7,688 bases of DNA, from the NCBI GenBank assembly GCA_012959595.1, contig DUCW01000217.1, forward strand, positions 3,475-11,162, read 5' to 3'. Below the pieces are notes generated by a model. The model made no database searches. It was not told where the DNA came from and saw only the letters and a list, made by a program, of their open reading frames with translations. The translations under genes were made by a program, and so were the position numbers. The DNA comes from Gemmatimonadota bacterium (GTDB taxonomy: Bacteria > Gemmatimonadota > Gemmatimonadetes > Longimicrobiales > Gaopeijiaceae). Of the stretch, positions 1 to 6,622 are shown one piece after another (within the stretch, counting starts at the first letter, position 1; every line of letters begins with the position of its first letter).

Positions 1-203
1 CGGTCTTTTCTATTTCCAATGATCAAGTGAGTGTGATCATTGGGATGGTCTTGGCAATCGGAACGGTCACGTGCATTTGGCTTTTTGCCAGAGACACGGT
101 TGCATGGCCTTGGTTTGTCCCTATAGGAAGTACCGTCACAGTCCTAGTAGGGGGAATACTAGGGAGGGTGCGAGCCATCCCTAGTGGAGTGTCGAAGAGC
201 TAG
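1..203 (+). CDS. Sodium:solute symporter (SSS family), C-terminal fragment
   Basis: This is the 3' end of a gene entering from the left edge, read in the frame that begins at nt 3 and closed by TAG at 201-203 (66 residues visible). The fragment is strongly hydrophobic: one membrane helix (about residues 9-28, VSVIIGMVLAIGTV...) is followed by the segment TVAWPWFVPIGSTVTVLVG, which forms a second helix. The AWPWxxxIGS pattern before the last helix is familiar from the C terminus of SSS-family Na+/solute symporters, which couple sodium entry to uptake of sugars or other small solutes across the inner membrane. The tail (RVRAIPSGVSKS) is basic and probably cytoplasmic. The gene lies 5 nt before the amino-sugar kinase, which suggests that it imports the kinase's substrate. 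The family call rests on a short piece, so the substrate is inference only. Confidence 0.7.
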   Translation, partial: VFSISNDQVSVIIGMVLAIGTVTCIWLFARDTVAWPWFVPIGSTVTVLVGGILGRVRAIPSGVSKS

Positions 204-208
204 GTATC

Positions 209-1144
209 ATGGACATTTTTCTAGGAATTGACGGAGGTGGTACGCACACCAGAGTGGTACTGATGGATGGACATGAGGTGGAGCTCGGACGCATGGTAGG
301 CTCTGCCAGTGGTCTCGACAAAAGTAGCGTGAGTGCCTCTGTGGAAGAGATTAAGACGTTGTGTGGCAAGGTATTGGACGGCATTGAATGTTCGAGCATT
401 AGCTTGTGTGCGGGCTTAGCGGGTGCAGGGGATACAGTTATCAAGAAATCCTTAGAAAGTGCAATTCAAGAGCTAGGGATTTCTAAGGATGTATCGGTTA
501 GGACCGATGCAGAGGTCACCTTTATGGATGCTTTTGGACTTACTGAATCGGGCATTCTCCTCATCGCTGGAACTGGATCTACCGCTTTGGGAAGAGGATT
601 GAATGGGTCAAAACGGGTTGGTGGTTGGGGTAGTGTCATCGGAGATGAAGGGAGTGGTTATCGGATTGGGCTGGAATCACTTCGGTCTGTCATTCAGGCT
701 CAGGATGAAAGGATGGCGAGCACTTCTTTGGTTTATGAAGTTCTTGGTGCATTGGAGTTAAATGCTCCTCGAGACTTAGTGACATGGGTGTCCAGTGCTG
801 AAAAATCAGAAGTGGCGGCTTTGGCCAATTTAGTTTGTCATATGGCTGATGCTGGTGAAGAGGTGTCTTCCTCTATCGTGGAAAAAGCAATCGATGATTT
901 AGTTATTCATGTACAGACACTTTTGGAGAATCTAGGACCTTGGCCTTCGGCTCCCGAAATCGCCCTACACGGAGGATTGATCGGCCCCGCAGGCCCACTC
1001 CATGATGACCTCATTTTAGCTTTGGAAAAGCTGAATTGTGACATATTTAAGGAAGAGATCGATGGTGCGAGAGGGGCCTGTAGGATGGCTGCTTGTATTC
1101 AGGATTCCGAACACAACAGTTCGAACCTGGGGGTGTTTCCCTAA
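209..1144 (+). CDS. BadF/BadG/BcrA/BcrD-family ATPase, N-acetylglucosamine kinase-like
   Basis: A cytoplasmic sugar kinase of the ASKHA fold, 311 aa, about the usual length for bacterial and eukaryotic NAGK-type kinases. The N-terminal phosphate-1 loop is DGGGTHTR (residues 8-15). D100 in VRTDAEVTFMDAFG occupies the catalytic-base position. The phosphate-2 loop is AGTGS (120-124), followed by the hallmark GGWGSVIGDEGSGYRIG (138-154). Near the C terminus IALHGGLIGPAG resembles the adenosine-binding segment. Proteins of this type phosphorylate N-acetylglucosamine or related amino sugars with ATP; the exact sugar cannot be read from the sequence. ATG at 209 follows the symporter stop by 5 nt, and a GGAG lies inside the end of the symporter gene, so the two are probably co-transcribed and translationally coupled. 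An alternative assignment is another member of the Pfam BcrAD_BadFG group, but the GDEGSGYRIG motif favours a sugar kinase over a dehydratase activator. Confidence 0.88.
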   Translation: MDIFLGIDGGGTHTRVVLMDGHEVELGRMVGSASGLDKSSVSASVEEIKTLCGKVLDGIECSSISLCAGLAGAGDTVIKKSLESAIQELGISKDVSVRTDAEVTFMDAFGLTESGILLIAGTGSTALGRGLNGSKRVGGWGSVIGDEGSGYRIGLESLRSVIQAQDERMASTSLVYEVLGALELNAPRDLVTWVSSAEKSEVAALANLVCHMADAGEEVSSSIVEKAIDDLVIHVQTLLENLGPWPSAPEIALHGGLIGPAGPLHDDLILALEKLNCDIFKEEIDGARGACRMAACIQDSEHNSSNLGVFP

Positions 1145-1157
1145 AGGAAGGTAGAGC

Positions 1158-2228
1158 TTGAAAGAAGTTTTAATCGTGGGGGCTGGTCCGACAGGACTGA
1201 CCGCTGGCATTGAATTAGCAAGACAAGGGATCATTCCTCAAGTCATTGATAAGAAAGAAAAACCGTCATCACTAAGTAGGGCGGTTGGTATCTTGCCCCA
1301 TTCTATGCGGCTACTAGAACCTAGTGGTGCTGCAGAGGAAATATCGAAAGAAGGATTTTCCGTCTCGAAAGTTAGGTTCTACAGAAATGATACATTATTT
1401 ACTTCAGTCGATTTTGAAAAATACTTGGATGAATCAGACCTGAAGATTGTTGCTTTGCCACAAGATAAAACGGAAGCAGTCTTGAGCAGTGTTTTCTCTG
1501 GATTTGGAGGTGAGGTTCAATACAACACTGAACTATCCGATCTCTCTCAGGAAAATGGAAAAGTAAGAGTTGTTGTGAATGGATTTGAAAAGAGTTTTGA
1601 CTACGTCATCGGGGCGGATGGTACTCGAAGTAAAGTTCGGGATATTTGTGACATAGAATTTGCTGGCTATGACTTAGACGAAGATTGGTCTATTTGTGAT
1701 CTTTACTTGAAGGAATCTCAGTCCATAATGGATTTCCATCTGTTTATAAAAAAAGGTAAGACGGGAGTCGCGATGATTCCTCTCGAGCCCAGGAGGATAC
1801 GATTGATCTCGAACACTCCTGATGCACTGCAAGAAATCCCCATAGACCTGGAGGTGGACCATGTGAGGAGAAGCGGAGCGTTTACAATTCCGATTCGACA
1901 AGCTGTAGAGTATAAAAAAGGCAATGTACTTCTTGCCGGAGATGCGGCTCATTCCCAGTCGCCAGTCGGAGGTAGGGGAATGAATTTGGGTATTGCCGAT
2001 GCGGTAGAGCTTGCCAGAAGATTGGTCGACAATGACCTGGACGACTACCACAGGGTCAGATATAAGGTTGGCAAAGATGTGATTCGATTAACCGAGCGAG
2101 CCAGGAAAGTCGTTTTTCATGGAAATAGTTTTGAAAAAACCCTGCTGCTTCTCATGTTTTATTTAGTGTCGAGAGTCGGTTTTTTAAGGAGACTGTTCAC
2201 CCACGAATTTCTTAATCCAAAGCTCTGA
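1158..2228 (+). CDS. FAD-dependent monooxygenase (PHBH/UbiH-type)
   Basis: A class A flavoprotein monooxygenase of 356 aa. The N-terminal Rossmann motif is GAGPTG (8-13). The conserved DG motif is YVIGADGTRSKVR (149-161). The second FAD-binding GD motif is LLAGDAAHSQSPVGGRGMN (258-276), followed by a helix running to ARRL. Such enzymes use NAD(P)H, FAD and O2 to hydroxylate or epoxidise an organic substrate; the substrate is not evident here. The C terminus (LLLLMFYLVSRVGFLRRLF) is hydrophobic and basic and could associate with the membrane, as in some quinone-modifying relatives. The start is TTG at 1158, chosen because VLIVGAGPTG follows immediately and AAAGGAAGG lies upstream. The gene sits 13 nt after the kinase stop and probably shares its transcript, although the metabolic link to an amino-sugar kinase is unclear. 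Its 3' end is 3 nt from the convergent lipoprotein gene. Confidence 0.88.
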   Translation: MKEVLIVGAGPTGLTAGIELARQGIIPQVIDKKEKPSSLSRAVGILPHSMRLLEPSGAAEEISKEGFSVSKVRFYRNDTLFTSVDFEKYLDESDLKIVALPQDKTEAVLSSVFSGFGGEVQYNTELSDLSQENGKVRVVVNGFEKSFDYVIGADGTRSKVRDICDIEFAGYDLDEDWSICDLYLKESQSIMDFHLFIKKGKTGVAMIPLEPRRIRLISNTPDALQEIPIDLEVDHVRRSGAFTIPIRQAVEYKKGNVLLAGDAAHSQSPVGGRGMNLGIADAVELARRLVDNDLDDYHRVRYKVGKDVIRLTERARKVVFHGNSFEKTLLLLMFYLVSRVGFLRRLFTHEFLNPKL

Positions 2229-2231
2229 TTT

Positions 2232-2777
2232 TCAAAACGGAGGTTCTATGCCGAGCATCTCACCAACCGCAGCCGCAAGGGAGGTCATCCCACTCTTGAC
2301 CCCTAGGTTGAATGATGTCTCTGCATCGATGCCATCAACCCAAAAGGACTTGAGGGCCAACATAGCTCCGACTCGATTTCCGCTGGCACAATAAAGAACG
2401 GTCGTTTCGCCATTTCGTTCACTCAGTAGTCGTGCAAAGGTTTCGACGTTTTCTTTGGTTAATGAACCCGCACCTGAAATGGGTAACCGAGCAAATGTGA
2501 TATTTTTTCCATCCGTATAGCTTTCCTCCCAACCAGCTCCATCTTCTGCTTCTGGTCGAAGTGAAATAAAATTATGTACTCCCGCATCCTCCAAGGCCGC
2601 GAGCTGCTCGACTGTGGGTTGTCCTCCAAGTATCAAACCTGGCTCTAGTGAATTCACATTTCGCAAACCGATTTCAGTTGCAACGCTCAACGCATCTTCC
2701 ATGGTATCCGTTGTTTCAGTCGTGCAAGAAACTATGAGTAGTAGAACTAGAATATGTAGGGCGTTACGGATAAGCAT
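2232..2777 (-). CDS. Lipoprotein with DUF442/BLH-type phosphatase-like (rhodanese/DSP-like) domain
   Basis: A 181-aa predicted lipoprotein. The N terminus has a basic start, a hydrophobic run (LHILVLLLIV) and the lipobox IVSC, giving a lipidated cysteine at residue 18. The next residues are TT with no Asp at +2, so outer-membrane or periplasm-facing placement is likely in a Gram-negative cell. The mature part has the pattern of the beta-lactamase-hydrolase-like (DUF442, TIGR01244) fold: ILGGQPTVEQLAALEDAGVHNFISLR (about 49-74) resembles the sGQP...G...VInLR signature, and VLYCASGNRVG (127-137) holds the putative active-site Cys130 with Arg135. The spacing C-x4-R matches the DUF442 form (CxSGxR) rather than the classic C-x5-R of tyrosine phosphatases. 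The activity (phosphatase or sulfur transfer) is unproven. ATG at 2777 has GGGAGG upstream. It lies downstream of the DUF805 gene and is probably co-transcribed with it. Confidence 0.82.
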   Translation of the reverse strand: MLIRNALHILVLLLIVSCTTETTDTMEDALSVATEIGLRNVNSLEPGLILGGQPTVEQLAALEDAGVHNFISLRPEAEDGAGWEESYTDGKNITFARLPISGAGSLTKENVETFARLLSERNGETTVLYCASGNRVGAMLALKSFWVDGIDAETSFNLGVKSGMTSLAAAVGEMLGIEPPF

Positions 2778-2839
2778 AAAATCAGTCCTCCCGGTAGTTG
2801 TTCATGTTAAAAACCTTCAGTGACGGGTCAGCGATATAT

Positions 2840-3205
2840 TTAATCGTCCAAATCAATCGGGTATCCATATTTATTTGATTCTTTCGATCCTGTAGTACAA
2901 TACCAAATGGTTAAGGGAATCAGGCCAATTATAGTAAAAGCCCATAATATGTTCCATCCACTCTTTCCTATATCGTGCAATCTTCTTGTGCTAGCGGCGA
3001 TGCTTGGGAGACCAAACGCAACATTTGTGAGTGCATGCCACAGATAAGCTTGATCAATTCCGTCAACCATTCCGCCAGCAAGGCCTGCCGCCGTCGAAAC
3101 CAATCCTGTGAATAGTGCAAACCACCAATACTCACTTCTTGATGCCCTGCCATTGAAATCGGCGTATTTTTTTAGACAGGTTGAAACAGAGCGTCCAAAT
3201 GTAAT
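2840..3205 (-). CDS. DUF805 family inner-membrane protein with apparent ATT start
   Basis: A small membrane protein of the DUF805 family (YhaH-like), 121 aa when read from ATT at 3205-3203; its function is unknown. The N-terminal part reads TFGRSVSTCLKKYADFNG and then RASRSEYWWFALF, which is the family's opening signature. The second hallmark, RRLHDIGKSGW, is at residues 75-84 and follows two hydrophobic segments. A last helix (ILWAFTIIGLIPLTIWYC) precedes the terminal GSKESNKYGYPIDLDD, matching the usual G..N.YG tail. No ATG, GTG or TTG occurs in frame before the signature; the first conventional start is a TTG at 3103, inside the first helix, which would delete the GRASRSEYWW motif. A GGAGGA lies 5 nt before the ATT, whose position is where the family's initiator Met usually sits (MTFG...). 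The frame is open further upstream but without starts. The lipoprotein gene follows after 62 nt. Confidence 0.82.
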   Translation of the reverse strand: MTFGRSVSTCLKKYADFNGRASRSEYWWFALFTGLVSTAAGLAGGMVDGIDQAYLWHALTNVAFGLPSIAASTRRLHDIGKSGWNILWAFTIIGLIPLTIWYCTTGSKESNKYGYPIDLDD

Positions 3206-3210
3206 GTATC

Positions 3211-3216
3211 TCCTCC
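3211..3216 (-). promoter_or_regulatory. Ribosome binding site deciding the ATT start of the DUF805 gene
   Basis: On the minus strand the sequence reads GGAGGA, then GATAC, then ATT ACA TTT GGA. This near-perfect Shine-Dalgarno at ideal spacing supports initiation at ATT (3205), since no ATG, GTG or TTG occupies the correct place in that frame. Confidence 0.6.
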
Positions 3217-3287
3217 AGGTTTGCTTAGCTGGCGAACTATATAGCTTGAGTTCCCTATTTAATGGGCTGTGATTGGTTTCGGTCTCG

Positions 3288-4127
3288 CTATCGAAGTGCC
3301 TCTTCTAAAGCTGTCGCAGCATCGGTGGAACCATCACGGTACTTCACGATGACAGGGGCATATAGCTGTATGTTTTTTTCAGTTGCGAAAATTCCTTTGG
3401 CTGGCCTAGACCCTGGAACAACGACTGCACCCGCAGGAATCGTCAGAGGTTTTCCTGGTTGGGAACGATAAGTAGTTTCACGAACAAGGTCATAAACTGT
3501 AGTTGCCGACGTAAGTTGGACCCCTGGGGCTAGTACGGTGCCCTCGCCCACCAATGTTCCTTCGAATACTCCCGTGTTCCCGCCGATCAAGGCTTCGTCC
3601 TCAATGATTACAGGTCGCATCCCTATGGGCTCGAGCACACCTCCAATTTGACACCCAGCACTGAGATGTACCTTTCGTCCAATTTGGGCACAAGAACCTA
3701 CTAATGCGTGAGAGTCAATCATCGTGTCATCATCTACATATGCACCGATATTGACGAATGCAGGAGGCATGATGATTACGTTTGTCCCTAGAAAAGATCC
3801 TCTACGGACGGAGGTCCCTCCGGGGACAATGCGAATGTTATGATCTAGCCCTCTCGTGTCACGCAGAGGCAGGGTGTCTTTGTCAAAAAAAGGACTAGGT
3901 TCGTTGGGAAACACCGAGTTTTGACCTATTTGAAAGGTCAGCAGAATTCCTGATTTGACCCAGCCGACAGCTTTCCATTCACCTTCCTGCTTCTCGGCAG
4001 ACCTAATCACTCCTGTGTCGAGTGCATCCAGAAACTCTTCTACCAGAGATTTTGCTTCCGTTTGATCGTTCAATTTTGTTTGTCCAGCAAAGCCTAGAAT
4101 TCCTGCTTTGATTTCTTCTGTTGTCAT
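3288..4127 (-). CDS. dapD: 2,3,4,5-tetrahydropyridine-2,6-dicarboxylate N-succinyltransferase
   Basis: A cytoplasmic enzyme of the succinylase branch of lysine/meso-diaminopimelate synthesis, 279 aa. It transfers succinyl from succinyl-CoA to tetrahydrodipicolinate. The N-terminal third is a helical domain. From about residue 104 the protein is a left-handed beta-helix of hexapeptide repeats: GTSVRRGSFLGTNVIIMPPAF, then VNIGAYVDDDTMIDSHALVG, SCAQIGRKVHLSAG and IGGVLEPIG. D138 and E189 align with the catalytic Asp and Glu of characterised DapD. The block IGGNTGVFEGTLV (181-193) differs from the E. coli form (IGARSEIVEGVIV) and resembles DapD of Bacteroidota and relatives. The C terminus IVKYRDGSTDAATALEEALR is typical of this subgroup. 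ATG at 4127 lies 13 nt after the dapA stop, with GAGGG upstream. It is the last gene of the IMPase-dapB-dapA-dapD operon, so DapA and DapB products feed it directly. Confidence 0.95.
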   Translation of the reverse strand: MTTEEIKAGILGFAGQTKLNDQTEAKSLVEEFLDALDTGVIRSAEKQEGEWKAVGWVKSGILLTFQIGQNSVFPNEPSPFFDKDTLPLRDTRGLDHNIRIVPGGTSVRRGSFLGTNVIIMPPAFVNIGAYVDDDTMIDSHALVGSCAQIGRKVHLSAGCQIGGVLEPIGMRPVIIEDEALIGGNTGVFEGTLVGEGTVLAPGVQLTSATTVYDLVRETTYRSQPGKPLTIPAGAVVVPGSRPAKGIFATEKNIQLYAPVIVKYRDGSTDAATALEEALR

Positions 4128-4140
4128 GTAGTATCCCTCA

Positions 4141-5049
4141 CTATATCAACCCTGCCTGGCACAGGGCTTCTTGTAGTTTGGGTGCGATCTCTGGTGATAG
4201 TGGTACCAAGGGCAAACGATACCGAGCTTTCATCCTACCCATCATTTCTAGGGCGGCTTTGACCGGTATGGGGTTTGTTTCCAAGAAATTGGCTCGCATG
4301 AGCGGTAAAAGTTGGTAGTGTATGTCCCTTCCTTTTTCGTATTCGCCATCGAGAGAAGCTTTCACCATTTCAGACATTAAACGAGGTGCTTCATTGGCCA
4401 CGACGGAGATAACTCCATCTGCCCCAGCGGCTATCAAAGGGAAAGTCAGGTTGTCCTCTCCTGATAATATACAAAAGCCATCGGGTCGATCCTTTAAGAG
4501 GCTCATGACCTGGTCGAAATCAGCTGAGGATTCTTTGATTCCCACAATATTTTCTGTTTTAGCAAGCTTTAGGACTGTTTCTGGAAGCACATTTGAGGAA
4601 GTTCGTCCCGGTACGTTATAAATTACGATTGGACAGTCTATATTATCCGCTAATGTACGGTAGTGCTGTACAAGACCCTCCTGGGTAGGCTTATTGTAGG
4701 CGGGACTTGAGGAAAGGATGCCGTCGACTCCTAACTCAAGGACGGCTTGAGATCTGGTCACGACGTCTGCAGTACTGTTACCTCCGACCCCTGCTAGGAC
4801 CTTAGCTCTACCGTCTGCAACTATCACAGTTTCCCGGATAACAAGAAGTTGTTCTTCTGTAGACATGGTGACGCTTTCGCCCGTAGTTCCTGATGGAATC
4901 AGCAACTGAACACCGTTTTCTATTTGAAATTCGATGTGTTTTCGAAAAGATTGGACATCGATCGAAAGGTCCTCAGAAAATGGCGTAACCAAAGCTACGC
5001 CAAGCCCGCAGAATTGAAGGTCGCTGGGAGTGTTTGTTTCTGTCGTCAT
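4141..5049 (-). CDS. dapA: 4-hydroxy-tetrahydrodipicolinate synthase
   Basis: A TIM-barrel class I aldolase of 302 aa that condenses pyruvate with aspartate semialdehyde, the first committed step of the diaminopimelate/lysine pathway. The Schiff-base lysine is K172 in IVGIKESS. The catalytic triad is T56 in PSGTTGES, Y118 in SSPAYNKPTQEG and Y144 in VIYNVPGRT; R149 at the active-site entrance is also present. The residue before Y118 is Ala, where E. coli and many homologues have Tyr (YYN), a small deviation outside the catalytic positions. The start is ATG at 5049, with AAGGAGG 7 nt upstream. An in-frame TTG one codon earlier is possible but is only 4 nt from the Shine-Dalgarno. The ATG overlaps the TGA stop of dapB by one base (TGATG), indicating translational coupling. 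Length and motifs are normal for the family. Lysine feedback sensitivity cannot be judged from the sequence. Confidence 0.97.
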   Translation of the reverse strand: MTTETNTPSDLQFCGLGVALVTPFSEDLSIDVQSFRKHIEFQIENGVQLLIPSGTTGESVTMSTEEQLLVIRETVIVADGRAKVLAGVGGNSTADVVTRSQAVLELGVDGILSSSPAYNKPTQEGLVQHYRTLADNIDCPIVIYNVPGRTSSNVLPETVLKLAKTENIVGIKESSADFDQVMSLLKDRPDGFCILSGEDNLTFPLIAAGADGVISVVANEAPRLMSEMVKASLDGEYEKGRDIHYQLLPLMRANFLETNPIPVKAALEMMGRMKARYRLPLVPLSPEIAPKLQEALCQAGLI

Positions 5050-5786
5050 CAACTGCCCTCCTTGGGAAACATGTCACATAAGGTGAAAACCCCAACTTTC
5101 CCAAAGATCCATTCTGCAGCGAGCACCGCTCCTAGGGCAAACCCATCACGGTTATTTGCCTGATGAGCGATTTCTATACTTTCATGTTCATTCTCAAGTC
5201 TTATGACGTGAGTACCAGGGTTTTCTCCTTCCCGTTTACTGGTGATGTAAAGAGTATCTGAGTTGGGTTGAGAGGGGGGAAAGCCTGAAGTCCATTTGTT
5301 TTTGGAAGAAATCTGATCAAGCAGTGTATTGGCGATCGCGATTGCTGTTCCGCTGGGCACCTCGACTTTGTATTTATGATGAGATTCGTGGATGGTCACT
5401 TCATAATCTTTAACAAAGTCCGACATTTGACCTGTAAGTTTTGCGATCTCCTGTACTATGTGGACACCTAAAGAGAAATTCGGAGCGTAGATCAACCCGG
5501 TGCTAGCAGCGTTCACTGTTGCAGCAGTTTGTGGGAGATGGTCATACCAACCAGTTGTTCCAGAGACAATATTGATACCGGCTTTTGCCAAATCTTCGAT
5601 GTTTCCAGGAGCTGTTTTCGGCGTGCTGAATTCAATGGCGACATCTGCTTCTGTCAGAGTTTGGGTATCAAGAATCCTTGTTGCCAAAAGAGGATCGAAC
5701 CTTGCCACGATATCGTGGCCTCGTTTAGTAGCGATTTCTTCTACGGCTTGTCCCATCCGTCCGTAACCCACTAGAACTAGCTTCAA
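5049..5786 (-). CDS. dapB: 4-hydroxy-tetrahydrodipicolinate reductase
   Basis: An NAD(P)H-dependent reductase of 245 aa that acts on the product of DapA to give tetrahydrodipicolinate. The N-terminal nucleotide-binding loop is GYGRMG (7-12). Further conserved blocks are EFSTP (52-56), SGTTGW (75-80) and APNFSLGV (101-108). The catalytic/substrate-binding segment is ESHHKYKVEVPSGTA (134-148), with the His pair 136-137 and Lys140. SKREGENPGTHVI and IAHQANNRDGFALGA follow near the C terminus. The start is TTG at 5786, preceded by AGAGGA at about 8 nt. The frame stays open upstream by another 67 codons, but that part lies inside the phosphatase gene and has no family resemblance. The length matches short DapB forms (about 240-270 aa). 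It is separated from the upstream phosphatase gene by 29 nt, and its stop overlaps the dapA start by one base. Confidence 0.95.
   Translation of the reverse strand: MKLVLVGYGRMGQAVEEIATKRGHDIVARFDPLLATRILDTQTLTEADVAIEFSTPKTAPGNIEDLAKAGINIVSGTTGWYDHLPQTAATVNAASTGLIYAPNFSLGVHIVQEIAKLTGQMSDFVKDYEVTIHESHHKYKVEVPSGTAIAIANTLLDQISSKNKWTSGFPPSQPNSDTLYITSKREGENPGTHVIRLENEHESIEIAHQANNRDGFALGAVLAAEWIFGKVGVFTLCDMFPKEGS
5057..5063 (-). promoter_or_regulatory. Ribosome binding site of dapA
   Basis: AAGGAGG on the minus strand is placed 7 nt before ATG (5049) and 4 nt before the alternative TTG (5052). The spacing favours ATG as the dapA start. The site lies within the last codons of dapB. Confidence 0.7.
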
Positions 5787-5815
5787 ATTATCTTTCCTCT
5801 TTGGAGTCGGGACAC

Positions 5816-6622
5816 TTAACGTATGACGTTTTTTAACCTTTGAGCCATAGTTTGAGAATTTGCACCCAAGACGGTTCCCGAGTCCAGGGGAAGAGTGTCT
5901 GTTTCGATGCGACTGACAAATCCTCCCGCTTCTTGGACAATCAACTGACCTGCTGCAAAATCCCAAGGGTCTAAGTAAAGCTCCCAAAACCCATCGAACC
6001 TACCTTCGGCGAGGTAACAGAGGTCAAGGGCGGCTGATCCGCCTCTCCGTACTCCCCCACTGGTTTTTAATACTCGCTCTAATTGGTGAACGTATTTTTC
6101 AATGAGGGATTCTTTTTTGAATGGAAATCCAGTCCCTATTAAGGAGCGGTCGAATTGTTGGACGTTGGATACGTGTATGGGCTTATTGTTTTTCCAGGCT
6201 CCCTGGTTTTTTGCGGCCCACCATTTTTCTCCAGTGGGTCCACAAGAGACTGCACCGATGACCACAACGGCGTCCATAGAGAATGCAATGGAAGAGCAGT
6301 GCATAGGATGGCCGTGGAGATAGTTGGTCGTTCCGTCCAGAGGGTCGATGATCCAAGCGGGACCATCAAGGCTGTCTAGGCGTTGAGGATTATCTGGCAA
6401 TTCCTCTGAGATTATTGTGTGTTGGGGATAGACATTCTTGATGATCTGGATACTAGCTTTCTGGGCTTCAAAATCGGTTATTGAAACAAAATCCGCCCGA
6501 CCTTTGGAAGAAGCTTCTTCCGGCTCTATCGTACCCGCGTGTTCGCAATGAATCGTAGCGGCAGCGTCTGCAGCTATACGTGCCGTTTTCAGGGCTTCGG
6601 TAAGATTGTGAAAATCATTCAT
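5816..6622 (-). CDS. Inositol monophosphatase family protein (IMPase/SuhB/HisN-like)
   Basis: A Mg2+-dependent, Li+-sensitive-type phosphatase fold, 268 aa, normal for the family. Metal-binding motifs are all present: EE at 73-74 in IISEELP, the signature IDPLDGTTNYLHG (92-104; D93, D96) and the C-terminal WDFAAG (220-225) followed by EAGG. GGVRRGGSAALDLCY (189-203) matches the substrate-side loop. Members hydrolyse inositol-1-phosphate, fructose-1,6-bisphosphate, histidinol phosphate or PAP, and the sequence alone does not separate these. The start is ATG at 6622 (MNDFHNLTEALKTA), the conventional position before the first helix. An in-frame TTG would add 30 residues with no family resemblance. 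No strong Shine-Dalgarno precedes the ATG. As first gene of the operon it sits 29 nt before dapB, which suggests a housekeeping phosphatase co-expressed with lysine synthesis, or simply a shared promoter. Confidence 0.93.
   Translation of the reverse strand: MNDFHNLTEALKTARIAADAAATIHCEHAGTIEPEEASSKGRADFVSITDFEAQKASIQIIKNVYPQHTIISEELPDNPQRLDSLDGPAWIIDPLDGTTNYLHGHPMHCSSIAFSMDAVVVIGAVSCGPTGEKWWAAKNQGAWKNNKPIHVSNVQQFDRSLIGTGFPFKKESLIEKYVHQLERVLKTSGGVRRGGSAALDLCYLAEGRFDGFWELYLDPWDFAAGQLIVQEAGGFVSRIETDTLPLDSGTVLGANSQTMAQRLKNVIR

Noticed and set aside
1674..2051. A 125-residue minus-strand frame opposite the FAD monooxygenase
   Set aside because: It has no recognisable domain and sits fully opposite a well-supported gene with FAD motifs.
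2968..3153. Suspected frameshift in the DUF805 gene, because an open frame in another phase overlaps its N-terminal part
   Set aside because: Translating 2840-3205 in a single frame gives the full family signature without interruption; the overlapping frame is a shadow. The real issue is the missing conventional start codon.
5049..5987. A longer dapB reading frame of 312 codons starting at 5987
   Set aside because: The extra 67 residues lie within the phosphatase gene in another frame and have no DapB resemblance. The Rossmann motif begins right after TTG at 5786, which has its own ribosome binding site.
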